A stretch of DNA of 64,000 bases from Vanilla planifolia (GCA_023846275.1 JAIUJO010000534.1:67001-131000), one strand, 5' to 3'; shown: positions 11,764 through 24,223, numbered from the stretch's first letter. Numbers and translations are program-made. Notes: generated by a model from the letters alone, not told the origin.

Positions 11764-12959
11764 TTTTTTCAAAGCATATTTTTCTTAATGGGTGATAATT
11801 ATTTTTAATATCATGTTAATATACAAAAAGGTAAATTATTAAAAAAAAGAAACTTTATAATCACAAATTTTTAAACTAGTATTTAATAACATCATTATAG
11901 CATAATTATCAATTTATTATAAGAATAAATATGACACATTATATAATATGATAAATAAATAAATTTAATTTTTTAATATTGAGTGAAATAACTTTTTTTA
12001 ATTATATAAATTTTGAATAATTAAGGCTTATAATAGTAAACATATGGTGTGTATAATATTTTCAAATGAAATAATATTATGTTCTCAAAAAAAAAAAAAA
12101 AATTTTTTCCAAAAATATTAAATAATATTTATATTTATTACTTATATTATGTTAAACAAATATAATATATTAAAACAATTATAATTGATATTATTTAATT
12201 AACTTTTTAAAATATATTTAAAAGAATATTAAATTAATAATTACAAATATTCTTTGAATATCAATAATATTCTAATATATGATAACCCTCAATAGTTTTT
12301 ATATTTGAAAATTAATGAATATTATGTATGATTAATTTTTTTATTTAATAAATATTATAATTTTATTTATTAAAATTTAGCTTTTATTAAATTATTTTTT
12401 CATTATTTTGTCTTTATCTTAATGCGTAACATATTCTATCATTTATTTCTATATCTTATTATCATTCTTTAATTTGTCTATTTATTCTCTGTTTTCCTAT
12501 ATTCTTCATGGCTTCTCTCTCTCTCTCTCTCTCTCTTTTCTATTTTTCTACTTTTTCATTTGACTTGCTCCTTTATCTTTTTATTTATTCTCTTTATCTC
12601 TTTTATGTTCTTTTTTTTCTTTTCTTTTTAATAAATCATATTTCATCTCTTTCTATTACTATTTTTCTCTTTATCTTATACTTATCAATCTTTGATTTTT
12701 TTTCTCTTTTAAAATTCTTATCTTTATTTTTATTATTTCTTTCTATTATTTATAATTTTTTTCCAATAAGATTTTTTAATTATAAGAATGATAACATAAC
12801 AAAAAAATCAACTGCATTAATGTTTACATTATTAAAAATAGTTGTTTATGTAATATTTTATGTATTTTACATGAATAAAATATTAATACTACAATTTATC
12901 ACAATTTCTTTTTTATGAGACAATAATAACAAAACTACAATTATATGTCATTATTATTC
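11764..12959 (+). other. M5 spacer with pyrimidine tract
   Basis: A/T-rich with an A homopolymer near 12090. The pyrimidine tract at about 12400-12770 contains a (TC)n run at 12514-12536. The 136-residue frame at 12508 is the longest artefact of this kind; it has no stop codons because stops need purines. Confidence 0.75.
12514..12536 (+). repeat. (TC)n microsatellite
   Basis: Perfect TC dinucleotide run inside the M5 pyrimidine tract. The homologous site at about 62666 has a shorter run. Confidence 0.95.
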
Positions 12960-13073
12960 ATATATGACGACATCAATATTATAGAACTGGATCATGTTGT
13001 ACTAACTTATTAAGCTTGCTTGGTTAAGAATAATTTTGGCATAGGTGACCCCGTGAAAGAGCTGTTACGCATA
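12960..13073 (+). pseudogene. decayed 5S rRNA copy, subtype M2
   Basis: Unlike most M2 copies it keeps a box C-like ggtgaccc. Box A reads ttattaagcttgcttgg. The variants tatagaactg and tattaagcttgc are shared with 63102. Confidence 0.8.
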
Positions 13074-14404
13074 TCTGTTCATAGCATTATTTTTTCTAAT
13101 TTATGATAATTTATTTTAATAACATGTTAATATTAAAAAATTAAATGACTATAAATTATTGTTTATAATTCTATTTTTTTTATTTAATTATTAATAACAG
13201 CTTTCTAATATTTTTATTAATTTCTTATAAAATTAAATTTGACAAAAAATATGATATAATAAAAAATTAATTTTTTTAATATAGTTTAATATTTGTAAAA
13301 ATTCTTATTTAAAAACATTAAATAAGAATTAATTTATGTTTACAATAATATATATATGTTGTGTACAAAACTTTTTAAATATAATAATATTAAATAATTA
13401 AATATTGGAAATCGAAACAAAAATCTTTAGTGATAAATATTATTTATTTTTAATGCATATATTATATCAAATAAAGATAATACATTAGTATAACTATAAT
13501 ATTTGTTATTTAAATAATTTTGCAAATTCAAGCACAAAGAAAATAATATTAAATTAATAATCAAGTTATTTTTTAAATAATTGTAATATCTTGAAAAAAT
13601 AATTGATTGAAAATAGTTTTTATATATTATTTTTATTAAATATTATATATATTATTAAGTTTTAATATTCAATAAATTTTATAAGTTTAATTATAAAGGT
13701 TTCATTTCTATTTAAGTTTTTCTATCAATTTTTTCTCTTTATCTCAATATCTTTCAAATTCTATCACTTTCTTCTCTCTAATTATCATTCCCTTTTTTAT
13801 CTCTTCATTCTTCAACTATTTACCTTCTTAGACTCTCTCCTTACTATTCATCTGCTTTTTCTCATTCCCTCTATTTTATTTTTTATTTAGTATTTTTATA
13901 TATTTTATGTTATTTTTTTCTTTTCTTCTTTGTTAAATCGTTTCTCTTCCCTCTCTATTATTATTTTCTTGTCTTTTTTTATCTTATTAATCTATGACTC
14001 TCTCACTCTTATATAAATTATTTTATAAATCTTTATTATCTCATTTTATACTCATCAATTAACAATATTTAATAAAGCTCTTTTTTTAACATAGTCTAAT
14101 ATAAAATATTTTTTATAAATTTACATTTTGTAATTTATATTTATTTTGTAATTTATATTTTCTTAAAGAATCAAATTATAATGAAGAAAATTCATATTTA
14201 TTAATGTTAATATTTTCAAAATTATTTTCTTATGTAATTAGTTATTTATTTTATATAAAAAATATCAATATCATAATATTTTATGACTTGTATACAAGCA
14301 TAAAGTTTATTTAATAGTGTATATGTTTGATGATTTAAAAAATTATAGAAATGATTCATTACCTTAAAAAGTCACACGACTTTGATTTCTTGTCTTTTGC
14401 ATGA
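13074..14404 (+). other. M2 spacer with pyrimidine tract
   Basis: A/T-rich spacer, pyrimidine tract at about 13715-14060, M1 leader. The tract variants cttcttagactctc and tactattcatct recur at 63950-63985. Confidence 0.75.
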
Positions 14405-14512
14405 ATGTCTAAAAACATCAGCATTATAGCACTTGATATCATTAGAACTAAAAAGTTAAGCATAGTTAGAAAATCATAGTATTAGGAAGGTTGACTTGCT
14501 TTTGTTGAACAT
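14405..14512 (+). pseudogene. decayed 5S rRNA copy, subtype M1
   Basis: Slightly short. The 5' block is aaaaacatcagca, box A aaaagttaagcatagtt and box C aggaaggttgac. About 10 bp before the terminal gttgaac is missing. Confidence 0.78.
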
Positions 14513-15627
14513 TTTTTCATTGCATTCTTTTTACTAAAGAATATTTTTTATTAAAACATTTCGTAAATAATTTTTAAAAATAAATTTTAAATATTATTAT
14601 TAACTTAATATAATAATGAATTTGAAACATTATTTGATATAATAAAATATTAACTTCAATTTATTTTAATACGAAGAAATAGAACTTATATTAGTTATAA
14701 TAAATTAGAATTATTTTATGTCCAATATTTTATATAGATAGTACATGTAAAATGTTTCAATATAGAAATATTATATTATAAAATATTAATGATAAAAATT
14801 ATATTTTTATTAATTATCGAAAAAATTAAATATTTATAAAATTCCAGTGAAATAATAAATCACAAATATTTTTAATGTTTTTTTATTGTTAAATGTTACA
14901 TATAATTAACATATTATATGTTTAATTATTTAGACTTAAATTTTGCTTAATTAATTTTCTCACTTTTTTGTTTTTATCTCAATATCTTTAATATTCTATA
15001 ATTTTTTCTCTCTCCTATTATAATTTTCTTTTTTGTCTCTTTATTGCCTATCTCAATATATTTTTCTTGGTCTCTCACTCTCTACTATCCTTTTCTACTT
15101 TTTTATTTTTATTTTTTCATTTTCTTTTTTATATTGCCACTTTTCTTTTTTTATTTATTAAATCATCTCTCATCTCTCTATATTATTAATTTATTTTCTA
15201 GTTTTCTCTTATCAAATCATGACTTTTACTCTCTTATAGGATAGTTATCTCAATCTTCGTTATCACTTTTTGAGCTATCTAATTACAAATATTTAAGGGA
15301 GTATTATGTTGCTAAATTTAATATATAATATTTGTAATAAATATATATTTTATTGTTATACTTGTTAAGTAATTTAATTTTTATTTATATGAATGAAAAT
15401 AAAATATAAGAAATTCTCATGAATAAATATCTACATCATAAAGAAAAAGTTTATTTGATTATATTTATATAATATAAATAAAATATTTATGTTATACTAC
15501 ATGACATATATAATAAGCATAAGAAAAGTTTTGAAGTACATTTAGTTGTTAATTTAAAAACTTTTTAAAATTGTTATTTTTTTAAAACAATGATCACGTA
15601 ACAACGATTTTTTTTTCTTTTGCATGT
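14513..15627 (+). other. M1 spacer with pyrimidine tract
   Basis: A/T-rich spacer, pyrimidine tract at about 14955-15270 (spurious 66-residue frame), M3 leader. Confidence 0.75.
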
Positions 15628-15743
15628 ATTTGCAACCACACCATCATCATAGCACTACATCAATTAAAACTCCAATGTTAAGCATGCTTGGGTTGGAGTA
15701 TCAATTGGATGGGTCACCTCTTGAGAAATCCAATTGTTGCATA
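15628..15743 (+). pseudogene. decayed 5S rRNA copy, subtype M3
   Basis: 5' block accacaccatca, then aactccaatgttaagcatgc, ttggg and attggatgggtcacctc. It ends gttgcatata plus a T run. Confidence 0.88.
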
Positions 15744-15800
15744 TATTTTTTCATAACACTCTTTTTTCTGATGAAAAAAATGTAATTTTAATAATGTGGT

Positions 15801-17466
15801 TGAAGTTAGGCTCACTAAGAGGGTGGTGAATTCCTATGAATAAAAGATTGATTTATTATTAAATATTTCAAAATAACATTTATAGTAATTTTTAATAATT
15901 TATAATAAATATATAAAAGTGTTGTTATATAAATTTAATTTTATTTTAAAAATATATCAAGTTTTATGAAAGTCGAGTAATTGAAAAAATGATAAAAGAA
16001 TAAACAGAAAAAATTTGTAAGTTGTTTTGCTTATAATAAAAGAACGATATATCTACTCCTAAAAAACGTGGCAAACACAACTCGATATAAGTCATTCATA
16101 AAAAGATGGGTCTGCTAAACTTGCACAACCAAGAGAAAAATAAGATAGACTACTACGACTTTATAATGAAATAAATAAGATAGGCTACTATGGCGTTATC
16201 ACAAAATAAAAATGAAAAAAAAAATATTTAAAGAACAAAAGTCAAAATCAATATAAATAAAATGCTATACTTGTTGAAATAATTAATGAACACAAAAATA
16301 TTTTAATTAGATAAATTAAATATCAAGAAAATTTATAACTTATCTAATTTGAAAAAAAAGAATTTGAAGAGTTTGACAAGTCGATGGCTAGTAGCATATA
16401 AAAATCACTTTAGAAATAAGCTGCTAATGTCTTTAATATTTTTTCTTTGAATCACATAAAAAGTTTTCTTTTTCTACAAAATCCTCCCATATTTATTTTC
16501 ATTTTTAATTGCTAAAAGAAGTTACGAAACACCTCATTTAGTTGCCATATTTTTTGGCACATTACTAATGTTTTTTTTGGGAAATAAAAAAATAAAAAAA
16601 CTCTCCAATGGCTTGAAATAATGTCTAAAATAACCATAGCATAGTAGCCGTTCGATGGAATGCTCTGGGATCATTTAATTGCAAAAATTATGTGATTGGA
16701 CAAACTTCGTCGAATATGTGCTTTCATAAATATGAAATTGATCTGGTTCGTTAGATGAAAATAATGATTTGATGGAGAGTTTTAACTATCGAGTGGAAAA
16801 AATATTGATTGTGCGATTGCAACTTGCTACGATTGCACAATTTAGAAAATTAGTTGTTTAAATGATAAACAATGGTGGTGATTGCTTGATTAAAATGAGC
16901 CATTGGATAATGCACATTAATCCCGCAATTCTTTAATTCATGGTGTGGAATAGTTCACTTCTTTTGTCCTACTTGGAAAATTTGCTTTGGACTTTCAGCA
17001 TATAGCTATTGTTTACAGGTGAAGCAACTGTGCCATGAATTTTAGTTGCTGTGGTTACCTGATTTTGGACTTGAGTAGCCTTATCATTCAGTGGCTAGGC
17101 TGTAGTAATTGGTTTTAGACTCGAGTATCTAAAGCTTTATGCGGGTGGGCTTCAATGTTTTTCTTTTTTGAATTGCCGTGGACTCGAGTATCCGACGTGT
17201 CTGCGGGCAGGGGTTTCAATCTTTTTGTTTTTTGAATTTCCTAATTTACGATTTGGGCTTCATTTATTGTGTTTTATAAATTGCTGATTTGTGTTTCACT
17301 ATGATGGCTAGTGAATTTTTGGCAGGCTACATTTATTTTGTTTTTGAGTTGCTTAGTCCTTTTTGTTTTTTATCAAAAAATAGAATGTTTTGAATTAGTT
17401 GTGCTGAACCCTTTCATATCTAGTAACCACTCATTGTTTTGGTACACTAGGGTGACTCATTTATTT
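15801..17466 (+). repeat. L block, copy L3 (full length)
   Basis: Full block from ttaggctcac to gggtgact, about 1.67 kb. It contains the 60-bp module pair at about 17115-17210, each with gactcgagtat and a gggcttcaat-like end. An open frame from 17311 has no recognisable motif and spans the L/tract border, so it is not a gene. Confidence 0.85.
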
Positions 17467-18127
17467 TTGACAATTAAGATTTTTAAATTATTTTTGTTAC
17501 ATATTTTTTTTCATCTTATAGTCTAATATATTTTTTTGTCTTTTCTCTCAATCATTTATTAAGCTCTTATTTGTGTTTCCATGCTCCATATTTTTTGATA
17601 TTCTTTTTGGCCTATTTTATATATTCTTCTCTATTTTATTATTTATCTCTCTTACACTTATTTATTTTTTCTTTCTATCTTTTTTCTATTCCCTCTTTTT
17701 CTCGTCTTTATTAAATTGCCTCTCTTCTCTCTCTATTGTTATTTACTTCTCTATTTTGCTCTTAATAATTATCTTTAACTATTTTGTCACCGTTTCAACC
17801 AATCATTTAATAATATTTAAAAAATCTCGCACATTGTATAGTTTAATGTTAAGAGTTTTTATTAAATAATTTATATTTTAATTTATAAGAAAAGTAACAT
17901 AATGGAAAAAATTTCATTCACTAACATTTATTTTTTTAAAATAATAGTTTATGTATATTTTCACTAATTATTAAAATTAATATAATAATATTATAATATG
18001 TTATGATAGATATGATGAGCATAAATATTAATTGAAATTGTATATGCTTGATAATTTAAGGAAATTTAGAAATGGTTCATTGCCATAAAAAAAAATAATC
18101 ACATAATTATTACATTTTTTTATGAAT
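17467..18127 (+). other. M3 pyrimidine tract and M4 leader
   Basis: Pyrimidine tract at about 17520-17800 (source of the 98-residue frame at 17573), then the M4 leader with atatgatgagcataaa. Confidence 0.75.
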
Positions 18128-18244
18128 ATGTTCGACCACACAAGGATTTTACGATTGGATCTCATTAAAACTCCAAAGTTGAGCATGCTTGGGTGATAAT
18201 TGTATTGGGATGGGTGACATAACTAAACGTCCAGTGTTGCACAT
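18128..18244 (+). pseudogene. decayed 5S rRNA copy, subtype M4
   Basis: One of the best 3' halves in the window: ggatctcattaaaactcc, aaagttgagcatgcttggg, attgggatgggtgac and gttgcacata. Box C differs little from plant 5S. The 5' block is weaker (accacacaagga). Confidence 0.85.
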
Positions 18245-19455
18245 ACATTTTTATAGCATTCTTTTTCTTAATTATGGACATTTTAAATATATTATAATTA
18301 AAAAAACTTATTTATTTGAGGTGATAGTTCATGATTACCATTATAGTAATGAATTTTTAAAAGTAACTTCACTAAATTATTATAAGTTTTATATAATTAT
18401 AAATATGGCACTTCATATAATATGATAAAATAATAACTTGAATTTATTTAAATATTAAGCCAAATAACCTATATTAATTATTATAAATTAGAATTAATTT
18501 ATATTTATAATAAAATACATATATTATGTATTAAATTCTTTAAATTAATAAATATTATGTTATAGAAAACTAGATATAAAAAATAATAGAATATTAATAA
18601 TTAAAATAGATTTGAAAAATTTATAATATTCTACAATAATAATAAAAAAATTATTTTTTATATATTTTTTTAATAAATATTGTTTAGGATTAAATTATTA
18701 TATTTTATAAATATTATAAAATTAATTATTAATATTTAACTTTTATTTAAATATTTTAGCTATTTTTTTTCTCTCTATCTTTATGTCAATCATATACTAT
18801 CACTTCTTTCCCTAATCTATTGTTAATCTTTTTTCTCTTCTTCTCTATCTTTTGATATTTTTCTTTGCATCTTTCTCCTCTATTCTTTTTTAATTTCTTA
18901 TTTCTCTCTTTTTTAAATTTTTATTTTTTCTCTTTATGTACTCTATCTTCTCCTTTTTCTTTTCTCCTTGATTAAATAATCTCTCATCTTTTTGTATTAT
19001 TATATTTCATTTTCTTTTATTGTTATTAATTTGAAACATTTCTCTCTCCATTGAATTGTTATTTCTTTCTCCATTATCTTTTTTGTTGATCAATTAATAA
19101 TATTTATGAAACCCATCATATTACATATTTTAATATATAATATTAATGATAATTATATTTTTTTGTTATTTATATTTTTTACTTTTTTTTTATTTTGTAT
19201 CTATAAGAATGAATATATTAAAAAACCTGATGTATTAATGTTAATATTTTAAAAAATAACAGTTTATGTAATTTATTATCTTAATTTTGTGTAAATAAGA
19301 TATTGATATCAGAATATATATATATATATATATATGATAAGCATACTTTTTTTTTAGAAAAAGTAAATATACTTGATAATTGAGATTATTTTAGAAAAGG
19401 TATATTATCAACAAGATAATAATTACACAACTACGATAATTTATCTTTTGCATGC
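18245..19455 (+). other. M4 spacer with pyrimidine tract
   Basis: A/T-rich DNA, pyrimidine tract at about 18760-19095, M5 leader with a (TA)n run. Confidence 0.75.
19314..19335 (+). repeat. (TA)n microsatellite in M5 leader
   Basis: A TA run about 120-140 bp upstream of the M5 core, directly before the conserved gataagcata element. Confidence 0.9.
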
Positions 19456-19573
19456 ATGTATGACTACACTAACATTACAACATTAGATCTTATTAGAACG
19501 TAAGAGTTAGACATTGTTAAGTAAGAGTACTATTGGGATTGGTGGCCTCGTAAAAAGTTATTGTGTTGCACAC
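19456..19573 (+). pseudogene. decayed 5S rRNA copy, subtype M5
   Basis: 5' block gactacactaaca, box A damaged (agagttagacattgtt), box C region gggattggtggcc. It ends gttgcacacg, keeping one CpG, plus a T run. Confidence 0.8.
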
Positions 19574-20757
19574 GTTTTTTCATATCATTTTTTTCTTAAA
19601 GAGTGATAATTAATTTTAGTAATATGTCAATATACAAAAAAGTAAATTCTTAAAAACGAAAATTTATAATTGGAAATTTTGTAATTAGTATTTAATAACA
19701 ACATTATAACATTATCATAAATTTAATATAACATTAAATATGATGCGTTTTACAATATAATTAAATAATAAATTTAAATATTTTAATATTGAGTAAAATA
19801 GCTTATTTCAATTATAATAAATTAAATTTAATTTTGGATTATAATAGTAAATATATAGTGTGTATAATATTTTCAAATAAATTAGTACAATGTTCTGAAA
19901 AATAAAAAAAAAACTTTTCCATTAACATTAAATAATATTTATATTTATTACCTCTATTTTAAAAAGTAAAATTAATATATTATCATAATTATATTATATA
20001 TTATTTAATTTATATTTTTAAGAATGAATAAAATAATTTTAAATTAATAGGTAAAAAGGTTATTTAAATATTTCTAATATTCTAATATAACAATAAATCT
20101 TAATAGTTTTGTATTTCGTAATTAAGGAATTGTATATGTGATTAATTTTTTATATTGGATAAATATTACAATTTTAATTATTAAAATTTAGCTTTTATTA
20201 AATATTTTTTTCATTATTTTCTCTTTGTCTTAATGATTAATATATTCTTTCATTTACTTCTTTCTTTGTTGTCATTGTATAATTTGTCTCTTTAATTTTT
20301 ATTTTCTTATATTCTTCTTGTCTTCTTTTTCTCTCTCTTTTTTTTGTTTTGCATACTCATTTCTCTCTCTCTTTTATTTTTTTTATTTATTATCCCTATC
20401 TCTTTTTTGTTCTCTTATTTCTTTTTCTATTTAATAAATCAGCTTTCATCTCTTTATAATATTATTTTTCCCTTTACCTTGCACATATCAATCTATGATT
20501 TTTTTTTCAAAAAAGTTATCTCTATTTATATTATCTCTTTCTTTTATTTATATTTTTTATATAATAAGAATTTTTATTTATAAAAATGATAACATTACAA
20601 AAGAAAAATCATATGTATTAAAGTCTATGTTATAAAAATAATGGTTTGTAATATTTTATGCATCTTATACAAATAATAATATTATTACTTGAATATATTA
20701 AGATTCATTTTTTTAAGCCAATAGTAATACAACTACGATTATTTGTCCTTTTTCTCC
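19574..20757 (+). other. M5 spacer with pyrimidine tract
   Basis: A/T-rich DNA, pyrimidine tract at about 20200-20560 (spurious 79-residue frame at 20344), M2 leader. Confidence 0.75.
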
Positions 20758-20869
20758 GTGCATGACAATATTAACATTAGAGCAATGGATCACATTAGTA
20801 CTGCAACGTTAAGTTTGCTTGGTCAGGAATAATTTTTCGATAGTATCCACTTGAAAGTGTTGTTACACA
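20758..20869 (+). pseudogene. decayed 5S rRNA copy, subtype M2
   Basis: Poor 5' block (acaatattaaca). The middle atggatcacattagtactg and aacgttaagtttgcttgg are clear. The box C region is lost (gatagtatcca). Confidence 0.75.
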
Positions 20870-22178
20870 TTTGTTCGTAGCATTAATTTTTTTCTCATGA
20901 TTGATAATTTATTTCAATAACATTTTATTTTTGAAACTTTTAATGATTATAAATAAAAATTTATAAATTCTTTTTTTTTATATAATTATTAATAACAACC
21001 TTTTGATATTTTTGACAATTTCATGTAAAACTAAATTTGAAAAAAATTATATAATAAAAAATTAATTTTAATATATTTTAATATTGGGAAAAATGCTTAT
21101 TAAAAAACAATAAATAAGAATTAATATATGTTTATAATAATAATATATGTTCTGTCCAAAACTTTTGTAAATATAGTAATATTAAATTATTAAATTTTAG
21201 AAATCTAAAAAAATCATTATTGTTAAATATTATTTATTTTTAATAGATATATTATATGAAATAAAGTTAGCATATTAGAATAATCATAATATTAGTTATT
21301 TAATTCATTTTTCAATTTCAACTATGAAAAAATAAAGTTTATTTAATAGTCAAAATATTTTTTAAATAATTTTATTATTTCGTAATTATAATTTTAATCG
21401 AAAACAGTTTTAATATAACGTTTTTATTAAATATTATATGTTATTGAATTCTAATATTTAATAAACTTATAAGTTTAATTATAAATGGTTCACTTCTATT
21501 TAATATTTTCTACCATTTTTTTCTCTTTATCTTAATATCTCTTGAATTCTCTCACTTTCTTCTTTTTCTTTTTATCATTCTTTTTCTTGTCTCTTCATTC
21601 TTTATCCCTTTATGTTCTTGGACTCTCCTTCTTTACTGTAAATCTTCTTTTTCTCATTCTCACCATTTAACTTTTTTATTTATCATCTTTATCTCTTTTA
21701 TGTTACTTTTTTTCTTTGTTAAATCATTTCTCACGTCTCTCTATTATTATTTTCCAATTTATTTTTACCCTATTAATCTATGACATTCTCTCTTACATAA
21801 AATGTTATCTCCATCTCCATTATCTCATTTTGAACGCATCATTCAATAATCTTTAATAAAGCACTTTTTTGACATAGTCTATTATAAAATATTTTCTATA
21901 AATTGATATCTCGTCATTTATATTTATTATGTTATTCAAATTTCTATTTAAAGAATGATATGACAATAAAATAAACTCATATCTTTTAATGCTAATATTA
22001 TCAAAATATTTATTTATTTAATTATTTATTCATTTTATAGAAACAAAATATTGATATCATAATATTTTATGACTTCTATAAAAGCATAAAGTTTATTTAA
22101 ATGTGTATATGCTTGATAATTTAGAAAATTTTGGAAACAGTTCATTACCTCAAAAGAAATCCTTGCACTACAATTCTG
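20870..22178 (+). other. M2 spacer with pyrimidine tract
   Basis: A/T-rich DNA, pyrimidine tract at about 21510-21830, then the M1 leader. The leader ends early, at the joint that removes the 5' part of the next core. Confidence 0.75.
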
Positions 22179-22263
22179 TCACTAGAACTCAAAAGTTAAG
22201 CATGCTTTGAAAAGCATAGTATTAGGATGGTTGACGTCTTTTAAATGCCCTTTGTTGCACATT
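22179..22263 (+). pseudogene. 5S rRNA copy M1, 5' truncated
   Basis: A deletion of about 65 bp joins the leader (caattctg) to tcactagaactc, removing the ttttgcatg element and about the first 35 bp of the core. Box A (aaagttaagcatgctt) and a box C-like ggatggttgac survive, and the copy ends gttgcacatt plus a T run. Confidence 0.8.
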
Positions 22264-23366
22264 TTTTTATGGCATTCCATTTTCTAATTATTGACAATTA
22301 ATTTTTATAATATTCTTATTTTATGAAAAAACTATTATATGAGATAATTTATAATGAAATTTTTTTGTAATGAATTTTTATAAATATCTTTAAAATATTA
22401 TTACTAATTTAATATAATATGAATATGACATATTATATCATATAGTAAAACATTAACTTTAATATATTGTAATTTTAAGAAAAATATCTTATATTTGATA
22501 TAATAAAATAAAATTAATTTATGTTAATAATGTTATATTGATGTTGAGTGTCAAATATTTTAATATAAGAATATTTAGTTATAAAATAATAGACATAAAA
22601 ATAACATTTTATTAATTATCAAAAAATTTTAAACATTTGTAATATTCTAAAATAATAAAAAATCTGAAATATTCTTATACTTTATTATTATTAAATATTA
22701 TATATAATTAACATATTATAACTTTAATTATATAGGTTTAACTTTTAATTAATTATTTTTCTAACTTTTTTCTTTTTATCTCAATATGTCTAAATTTTCT
22801 TACTTTTTTTAATACTATTATGATTCTCTTTTTTCCCTCTTTATTGTCTATCTCTTTCTTATTTTTTGTCTATTTTTGTCTCTATTATCTTTCCCTACTT
22901 CTTTATTTCACTTTTTAAAATTTTTTATTTATTTTTTAATATTTTTAACATTCTCTTTTTTTTTGCTCTTTATTCAATCATCTCTTTTTCTTTATATTAT
23001 TATTTTATTTTCTAGTTTTCTCTTATCAAACGATGACTTTCACTCCCTCATAGGATAGTTATCTGTCTTTATTATCTCTGTTGGAACTGATTAATTACAA
23101 ATATTTAAGGAAGTATTGTGTTGCATAAAATAATATATATTATTTATGATAGATAAATATATTATTTATATTTATTAAGTAATTTAGTTTTTTTAATTAT
23201 AAGATTGATAATAAAAATTAAGAAATTCTTATGATATAATGTCAAAGTTATAAAAAAAAATAATATATTTCATTATTTTTTGAATAAAAATAAAACATTT
23301 ATATTATAATATGATATGACAAATATGATAAGCATAAGAAAAAATTTTAAAGTATATTTAAGCGTG
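22264..23366 (+). other. M1 spacer with pyrimidine tract
   Basis: A/T-rich DNA, pyrimidine tract at about 22755-23075, M3 leader. The last 80 bp or so of the leader before the core are missing. Confidence 0.72.
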
Positions 23367-23473
23367 CTTTGAGACTACAGCAGCATTATAGCATTAAATC
23401 CTATTAAAACTACAAAGTTAAGCATGCTTAGGCTTGAGTATTAATTAGATGGGTCACCTCCTGAGAATTCCAA
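23367..23473 (+). pseudogene. 5S rRNA copy M3, 3' end fused to L
   Basis: Core with aaagttaagcatgcttagg and attagatgggtcacctc. After gagaattccaa it breaks and passes directly into the interior of L, so the gttgcac end and the T run are gone. Confidence 0.82.
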
Positions 23474-23477
23474 AAAC

Positions 23478-23546
23478 TGTGTGTGATCAGACAGATTTGA
23501 TCGAATCTGCGTTTTCACAATTATGAAATTGATCTGGTTCGTTAAA
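23478..23546 (+). repeat. L block remnant, copy L4
   Basis: Only the segment with gatttgatcgaatctgcg and tgaaattgatctggttcg is left, about 70 bp. Both flanks are deletion joints, to the M3 core on the left and to the pyrimidine tract on the right. Confidence 0.8.
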
Positions 23547-24223
23547 TTATTTTTGTCACTTATTTGTCTTCATCATAATATCCAACATATTTTTTATATC
23601 TTTTCTCTCACTCATTTGTCACGATCTTGTTTGTGTTTTCATTCTTCATATTTTTTTATATTCTTTTTAGCCTATTTTCTTTTCTATTCTACTATACATT
23701 TTTTATTTATCTCTCTTTCACTTATTTATTTATTCTCTCTATCTTTTTTATGTAACATCTTTTTTTCGTCTTCATTAAATCATCTCTCATCTTTATCTAT
23801 TATTATTTATCTCTCTATTTTGCACATATCAATTCATGATTTTCTCCCATTTATAGAATAATTATCTCGAACTTTTTATAACTTTTTCAACACAATATTC
23901 AATAATATGTCAAAAATCTCTTGTGTTGTATAGTTTAGTATTACTAGTTTACATTATGTAATTTATTTTTTATTTTATAAGAAAACTATCATATGGAAGA
24001 AAATTTTATTTCCTAATGTTTATTTTTTTGAAAATAGTAGTTTATGAAATTTTTTATTAAATTTTAAAAGTAAAATAATAATATTATAATATATTATGAC
24101 GCATATAACAACCACAAATGTTAATTAAAATTGTGTATGCTTGAAAATTTTATAAATTTTCAAAATTGTTTATTACCACCACAAAAATAATAACATAATT
24201 ACTGTATTCTGTCTTTTTAAAAT
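23547..24223 (+). other. M3 pyrimidine tract and M4 leader
   Basis: Pyrimidine tract at about 23550-23890, which with the L remnant gives the 112-residue frame at 23523. The M4 leader follows. Confidence 0.72.

Larger units (their letters stand above)
6651..12959 (+). repeat. HOR unit U2: M2-M1-M3-L2(partial)-M4-M5
   Basis: All five cores are present (6651, 7912, 9202, 10321, 11645). L is cut after about 530 bp at about 9900, which also removes most of the following pyrimidine tract. The M2 spacer carries a deletion at about 7683 that is also found in U10. Confidence 0.8.
12960..20757 (+). repeat. HOR unit U3: complete M2-M1-M3-L3-M4-M5
   Basis: This is the only unit with all five cores (12960, 14405, 15628, 18128, 19456), a full L block and every spacer. 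Its 7.8 kb length is taken as the reference HOR period; the other units are shorter by identifiable deletions. Confidence 0.85.

Noticed and set aside
12508-12918. 136-residue + strand frame, the longest in the window, rich in Leu, Phe, Ser
   Set aside because: It begins in a (TC)n run and covers a pyrimidine tract. Such tracts lack purines and therefore stop codons. The homologous tracts in other units shift frame freely, so no protein is conserved.
15801-17466. L as an LTR retrotransposon or a MITE
   Set aside because: No long terminal repeats, primer-binding site, polypurine tract, clean terminal inverted repeats or target duplication could be seen at its borders. Origin is left open.
17311-17869. 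Frames of 71 and 98 residues at the L3/tract border
   Set aside because: They cross the boundary between two unrelated repeat parts and contain no domain.
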